From contig OZ245881.1 in the NCBI GenBank assembly GCA_965229505.1, forward strand, positions 4,588,001 to 4,652,000: a stretch of DNA of 64,000 nt. Direction: 5' to 3'. The notes below the pieces were generated by a model that saw only the letters and a list, made by a program, of their open reading frames with translations, was not told where the DNA came from and did no database searches. Position 1 is the first letter of the stretch. Each line of letters begins with the position of its first letter. Position numbers and translations under genes: made by a program. Positions 61,090 through 64,000 of this stretch are shown piece by piece. This stretch comes from UBA6059 sp040219045 (lineage in GTDB: Bacteria; Bacteroidota; Bacteroidia; Cytophagales; Cyclobacteriaceae).

Positions 61090-61120
61090 AAAGCCATTGA
61101 GTAATCCAATGGCTTTTTTT
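61090..61120 (+). terminator. Terminator after cspA, overlapping the next promoter
   Basis: AAAGCCATTG (61090-61099) and CAATGGCTTT (61107-61116) form a 10-bp stem followed by seven T. The -7 box of the next gene starts at 61122. Confidence 0.85.
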
Positions 61121-61121
61121 A

Positions 61122-61129
61122 TACCTTTG
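61122..61129 (+). promoter_or_regulatory. -7 promoter box for the second cold-shock-domain gene
   Basis: TACCTTTG fits TAnnTTTG exactly and is 32 bases before the ATG at 61161, directly after the T tract of the cspA terminator. Confidence 0.55.
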
Positions 61130-61160
61130 CAGTAAATATTATTAAGAATCAATTAATTGA

Positions 61161-61613
61161 ATGGCAAGATCACAGAACACCTTTAATAAAAGAGAAAAAG
61201 AAAAAAAGAGACTGCAGAAGCGTAAGGAGAAGCAGGAGAAGAAAGAAGAAAGAAAAGCCAATGCCACTACTGGTGCGTTAGATGAGATGCTGGCTTATGT
61301 AGATGAGTTTGGTAACATTACTGATACTCCTCCAGATCCTACCGTTAAAAAGAAAGAGGTGAAGGCCTCAAGTATCGAAATAGGTGTTCCTAAGAAAGAG
61401 CGTGAGGATATCACTGCTGAGAGAAGAGGTAAAGTGGCGTTCTTCAACGACAGCAAGGGTTATGGATTCATTAATCAGGATGGCACCCAGGAAAGGTACT
61501 TTGTACATATCAATGGCCTCATTGATCAGGTACAAGAAGGTGATAAAGTGAGTTTCCAACTCGAAAAAGGAGCTAAGGGAATGAACGCAATTGAGGTGAA
61601 GATTTTAAAGTAA
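61161..61613 (+). CDS. Cold-shock-domain protein with a basic N-terminal extension (150 aa)
   Basis: The first 35 residues are very rich in Lys, Arg and Glu (KREKEKKRLQKRKEK), likely helical and RNA-binding. A flexible linker follows. A cold-shock domain fills about residues 88-150: RGKVAFFNDSKGYGFINQD (RNP1 KGYGFI) and RYFVHINGLI (RNP2). The last 12 residues repeat the KGMNAIEVK ending of the smaller CspA upstream, which points to shared origin. Proteins of this form are frequent in Bacteroidota. It is transcribed from its own promoter. Confidence 0.9.
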   Translation: MARSQNTFNKREKEKKRLQKRKEKQEKKEERKANATTGALDEMLAYVDEFGNITDTPPDPTVKKKEVKASSIEIGVPKKEREDITAERRGKVAFFNDSKGYGFINQDGTQERYFVHINGLIDQVQEGDKVSFQLEKGAKGMNAIEVKILK

Positions 61614-61637
61614 CTCTTCACACCTCCGTAAAAAATA

Positions 61638-61657
61638 AAAGGCCCGAATGGGCCTTT
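61638..61657. terminator. Bidirectional terminator
   Basis: AAAGGCCC and GGGCCTTT form an 8-bp stem with a GAAT loop and T-rich flanks on both strands. It lies between the two convergent genes. Confidence 0.8.
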
Positions 61658-61685
61658 CTTATTTACATTAATTTAAAATTAGTAT

Positions 61686-62084
61686 TTACTCGCTAGCCTT
61701 GCCGTCCTTTTCATCATCTTCTTCCTCTACCGTTGGAAGTTCTTTGACACAAGTTACTGTCAGTACATAGTGCTTATCCAATACAAAGTCATAAGAGTAG
61801 GCTTCTATAAGCTCCCAGGCCTTAGCAGACTGTTTTAATAACATCACAAGATCTTGAGCTACCAGCGAAGTTTTAATCGAGGCTACTAGTTGACCTTCGC
61901 TAAGAGACATCTTAAAGGTATAAGTGCTGTTCTTCTTTGGATCAATGTCTGAGAACTCGTGCTTTGAAAACTGATAAGTAGCGGTTCCATCTTCAGCCGC
62001 ATCCACCATCAATTTGACTACAGCTGGTTTGTATTTTTTCCACAGTGGATAGAAAGCGTTGGAGGCGATAGTTTCGATTCGCAT
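61686..62084 (-). CDS. Hypothetical protein (132 aa), acidic C-terminus
   Basis: The text MRIETIASNAFYPLWKKYKPAVVKLMV opens it (shown in part: NAFYPLWKKYKPAVVK), then a beta-rich middle with STYTFKMSLSEGQLVASIKTS (as FKMSLSEGQLVASI), a helix LVMLLKQSAKAWELIEAYSYDF and an acidic end VEEEDDEKDGK. It lacks a signal peptide and membrane segments. I do not recognise a named family, although proteins of this look occur in Bacteroidota. It is single, with a good terminator. Confidence 0.7.
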   Translation of the reverse strand: MRIETIASNAFYPLWKKYKPAVVKLMVDAAEDGTATYQFSKHEFSDIDPKKNSTYTFKMSLSEGQLVASIKTSLVAQDLVMLLKQSAKAWELIEAYSYDFVLDKHYVLTVTCVKELPTVEEEDDEKDGKASE

Positions 62085-62402
62085 AATTGATAATTATCCC
62101 GTAGGAGTATCTTTTTGGTTTTGTTAAATATGGCTTCTAGCTATCAGAAGCAGGTTTTTGGAGTTACCGCTGCAATGCTTGAGCATGTACTGCGATCATT
62201 TTGTGCGTTTTCCTAGGTACAAGACCGAAGTACGCGTTTAGCGCAAGTTACGAACAAGTAAAGGTAATACACAGTCTATGTGCATATAATTCTAAGAAAT
62301 TGAATATCCTCTACGTTCTGCCAAAAGGCGGTAGGGTTCAATCAGCCAGCGAAAACCGGAACCGCCATCCTCCGAGTTCGGATAATAGAATTTGATTTGG
62401 CG
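62085..62402. other. 318-base gap without a clear gene
   Basis: No RNA gene or named element was found. A 36-codon open stretch runs on in frame after the ArsC-like stop (62292-62402, minus strand), reading FYYPNSEDGGSGFRWLIEPY in its middle. It may be the remnant of a longer gene. Confidence 0.4.
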
Positions 62403-62753
62403 TTAATTCAAAGCGTCTTTAACGGCTTCAACGTTCTTCTTGCTATTACCGATAAAAATCTGATCATCAATGATGAAAACTGGACGTTTTAAGAATGTAT
62501 ATTCCTCAAGAACGTATTTTCTGTAGTCCTCCTCGTTTAAGTCCATCTCATTAAGTCCCATTGATCGATACTTCATGGCTTTTCTTGAGAAAAGTGACTC
62601 ATAGCTGCCTGCAAGGGCCTTCATTTCATCAATCTGCTCTGGCGTAATTTTTTCTGTTTTGATATCTTGTTTAACGAATTCTTCGCTTATACCGAGCTCC
62701 TTGATAATTCGTTGGCAGGTACTACAGGTTGATAGGTGATAAACTTTTTTCAT
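62403..62753 (-). CDS. ArsC/Spx-family thioredoxin-fold protein
   Basis: The 116-residue protein has the CSTC (residues 9-12) motif in HLSTCSTCQRII, then FVKQDIKTEKIT, SYESLFSRKAMKYRSM and LKRPVFIIDDQIFIGNSK (with the Arg of RPVF). This is the ArsC/Spx fold. Arsenate reductase activity is possible but unproven; many members are regulators or simple oxidoreductases. It ends 18 bases downstream of the 3-hydroxyacyl-CoA dehydrogenase gene and shares its direction. Confidence 0.88.
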   Translation of the reverse strand: MKKVYHLSTCSTCQRIIKELGISEEFVKQDIKTEKITPEQIDEMKALAGSYESLFSRKAMKYRSMGLNEMDLNEEDYRKYVLEEYTFLKRPVFIIDDQIFIGNSKKNVEAVKDALN

Positions 62754-62771
62754 TCTGGTTGTCGTCTTGAC

Positions 62772-63668
62772 TCATTTTAGAAATTCTGGTGACTGATAGC
62801 TTGGGTTGGGGTAACTATAAAAGCCCTCTCCGGTCTTGATACCGAGCTTTCCCTGGTCAATATATCCCTTTAAAAGCTCGGCGAATTTCTGACTCTTGCT
62901 ATCTTTCATCTTGTGTGTCACATGCCATGCCGTATCAAGACCAATTTGATCCATAATGCCAAACGGGCCTGCCGGCATGCTGAAATTGCCCATCCAACTG
63001 CGGTCGACATCTTCAATAGCAGCAATATCATAAGTGACCAACGCTCCGGCCGCCCCCAAAAATGCCATGAGCATAGTATTGAATATATATCCAGGGTTCT
63101 CGCGTTTCATCCTAACGGGAATCTGGTTGAGTCGCTTGCCCATAGCATCTAGCAGCTCTATCATCCAAGGTGCTGTACCAGGATGTGGCATAATGTCAAC
63201 GACACGAGCGGTGAAGACATCATGAAAATGAAAGGCACAGAACATTTCCGGTCTTCCGCTCGCCTCCGCAAACATTGATGGAAGCAAGTAGGAGGTATTG
63301 GTGGTGAATACCGTATGCTCAGGACACAATTCACCGAATTGCTTCCAGACTTTTTCCTTGATGTCCGGTTCCTCGGTCACGGATTCGTTAATGAAGTCTG
63401 TATCTCTGGCAGCCTCTTCAGGATTGGAAGTGAAACTTAATCTCGACAGGATCTCATCAAACTTCGCATCAGGAATATGACCGGACTTAATAAGACTCTT
63501 CAGAATTTTGATCTGTATATTCTTGCCGGAAGTGAGTGCTTCATCGTTAATGTCATAGACAGTAGTATTAAAACCACTAATAGCGGCCTGCAACGCTACT
63601 CTTAATCCCAGAGTACCGCTTCCTAGTACAAGGAAGTTTTTGATATCATTAAGTTTTACTTCAGTCAT
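62772..63668 (-). CDS. 3-hydroxyacyl-CoA dehydrogenase, NAD-binding type
   Basis: The 298-residue enzyme oxidises L-3-hydroxyacyl-CoA with NAD in beta-oxidation or a related route. The dinucleotide motif VLGSGTLGLRVALQAA is at about residues 14-29, NTTVYDINDEAL follows, INESVTEEPDIK is at about 109-120, FTTNTSYLLPS and AFHFHDVFTARVVDIMPHPGT include the catalytic His-type text, and the C-terminal helical domain has SMPAGPFGIMDQIGLDTAW and GKLGIKTGEGFYSYP. The gene lies 18 bases before the ArsC-like gene and follows the phosphotransferase gene by seven bases, probably one operon. Confidence 0.92.
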   Translation of the reverse strand: MTEVKLNDIKNFLVLGSGTLGLRVALQAAISGFNTTVYDINDEALTSGKNIQIKILKSLIKSGHIPDAKFDEILSRLSFTSNPEEAARDTDFINESVTEEPDIKEKVWKQFGELCPEHTVFTTNTSYLLPSMFAEASGRPEMFCAFHFHDVFTARVVDIMPHPGTAPWMIELLDAMGKRLNQIPVRMKRENPGYIFNTMLMAFLGAAGALVTYDIAAIEDVDRSWMGNFSMPAGPFGIMDQIGLDTAWHVTHKMKDSKSQKFAELLKGYIDQGKLGIKTGEGFYSYPNPSYQSPEFLK

Positions 63669-63675
63669 ATTTGAG

Positions 63676-64000
63676 TTAGTTCAAATTCGAAATTCTGTCT
63701 TTGTCTATTGCTTTGACACCATTCTGTCCACAAGCCTTGACTACTTCGATAAGCATGGCAAACCTTGGGTCTTTGGTAAGCCCCTTTTTATATCTAGCGT
63801 AAATCTGCTGCACAATCGTGCCTAATTTGAAACTGGCAAAGGCGAAATAATAGACCATATGATGAATGTCACGACTTGATTTTTCAGCATATCTGTCGAG
63901 CACTTCTGCGCGATTCAAATTTCCGGGAAGCCATGTCAGGTTAAATGGCTTGAGGGCAGGAGAGTCTGCACCTTCGGCCCAATAAGCCAGTGAAGTAGCC
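63676..64000 (-). CDS. ACAD10/phosphotransferase-family protein, cut by the window edge
   Basis: The frame is open to base 63999, so the 5' part lies outside the window and the TTG at 63918 is not the start. The 107 visible residues include WAEGADSPALKPFNLTWLPG, SRDIHHMVYYFAFASFKLG, QIYARYKKGLTKDPRFAML and a tail. This is the C-terminus of the aminoglycoside-phosphotransferase-like kinase domain found in ACAD10/11, which in some species acts on 4-hydroxyacyl-CoA. The link to the 3-hydroxyacyl-CoA dehydrogenase behind it supports a fatty-acid role. Confidence 0.85.
   Translation of the reverse strand, partial: ATSLAYWAEGADSPALKPFNLTWLPGNLNRAEVLDRYAEKSSRDIHHMVYYFAFASFKLGTIVQQIYARYKKGLTKDPRFAMLIEVVKACGQNGVKAIDKDRISNLN

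Noticed and set aside
62335..62343. GGTTCAATC resembling a tRNA T-loop
   Set aside because: The five flanking bases on each side do not pair, and no acceptor or anticodon stem is found.
1..64000. CRISPR arrays, prophage, rRNA or tRNA genes
   Set aside because: No regular direct repeats with spacers, phage structural genes or RNA gene signatures were seen.

Overview
The window reads as chromosomal DNA of a Bacteroidota bacterium, most likely a marine Cytophagales. The evidence is several TAnnTTTG -7 promoter boxes, few Shine-Dalgarno sites, large FtsX-type permeases without an ATPase, a Reg_prop/Y_Y_Y sensor kinase, VPS10/BNR and CotH-type surface proteins, and a DEAD-box helicase with an RG-rich tail. 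The species cannot be fixed from the sequence. No rRNA, tRNA, CRISPR or prophage was seen. Both edges cut a gene: a hypothetical protein on the left and an ACAD10-like phosphotransferase on the right.

Layout. 1-9.5 kb holds MsrA, an FtsX permease with a 12-bp inverted repeat touching its start, a double CDGSH protein, a secreted TPR protein, a DEAD-box helicase whose Q motif lies upstream of every usual start codon, and a secreted protein with an internal duplication. 9.6-16.6 kb holds a malonyl-CoA-synthetase-like enzyme, a Phd/YoeB toxin-antitoxin pair with a palindromic operator, and a molybdenum-cofactor block: moeA diverging from sufS-sufU-moaD-moaE. 16.3-21.6 kb holds a small AraC/DoxX/monooxygenase group, a second FtsX permease, and a REP/RAYT locus in which one palindrome is built in frame into the transposase gene and a second, decayed RAYT fragment follows.

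21.7-31.4 kb is a molybdo-flavoprotein locus of the CO-dehydrogenase/xanthine-dehydrogenase family: coxS-coxL-coxM, coxD-coxE, an XdhC/CoxF homologue, coxG, a HAD enzyme and a cytoplasmic BNR propeller. CoxL carries the form II signature AYRGAGR, so CO is not the assumed substrate. Together with the Moco block 6 kb away it gives much of what such an enzyme needs: cofactor sulfur transfer, molybdenum insertion, enzyme maturation and the three subunits. MoaA, MoaC, MoeB and a nucleotidyltransferase are not in the window.

31.5-41.4 kb is a mixed region: cyclophilin, a 999-residue VPS10-like secreted protein, a CotH lipoprotein, a membrane-protein/XRE-regulator pair with four operator half-sites, DUF418 and bestrophin-like membrane proteins, a three-palindrome repeat cluster, and a nitronate monooxygenase. 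41.5-53.0 kb is a dense two-component locus with three paralogous kinases sharing nearly the same H-box region, a fourth receiver-kinase hybrid, two lone receivers, and a 62-residue leftover of another kinase fixed in the operon by ATGA overlap. 53.2-64 kb holds a membrane AraC regulator diverging from a third FtsX permease, an ABC-F protein, a cation/proton antiporter, two cold-shock-domain genes in tandem, an ArsC/Spx-like protein, a 3-hydroxyacyl-CoA dehydrogenase and the cut phosphotransferase.
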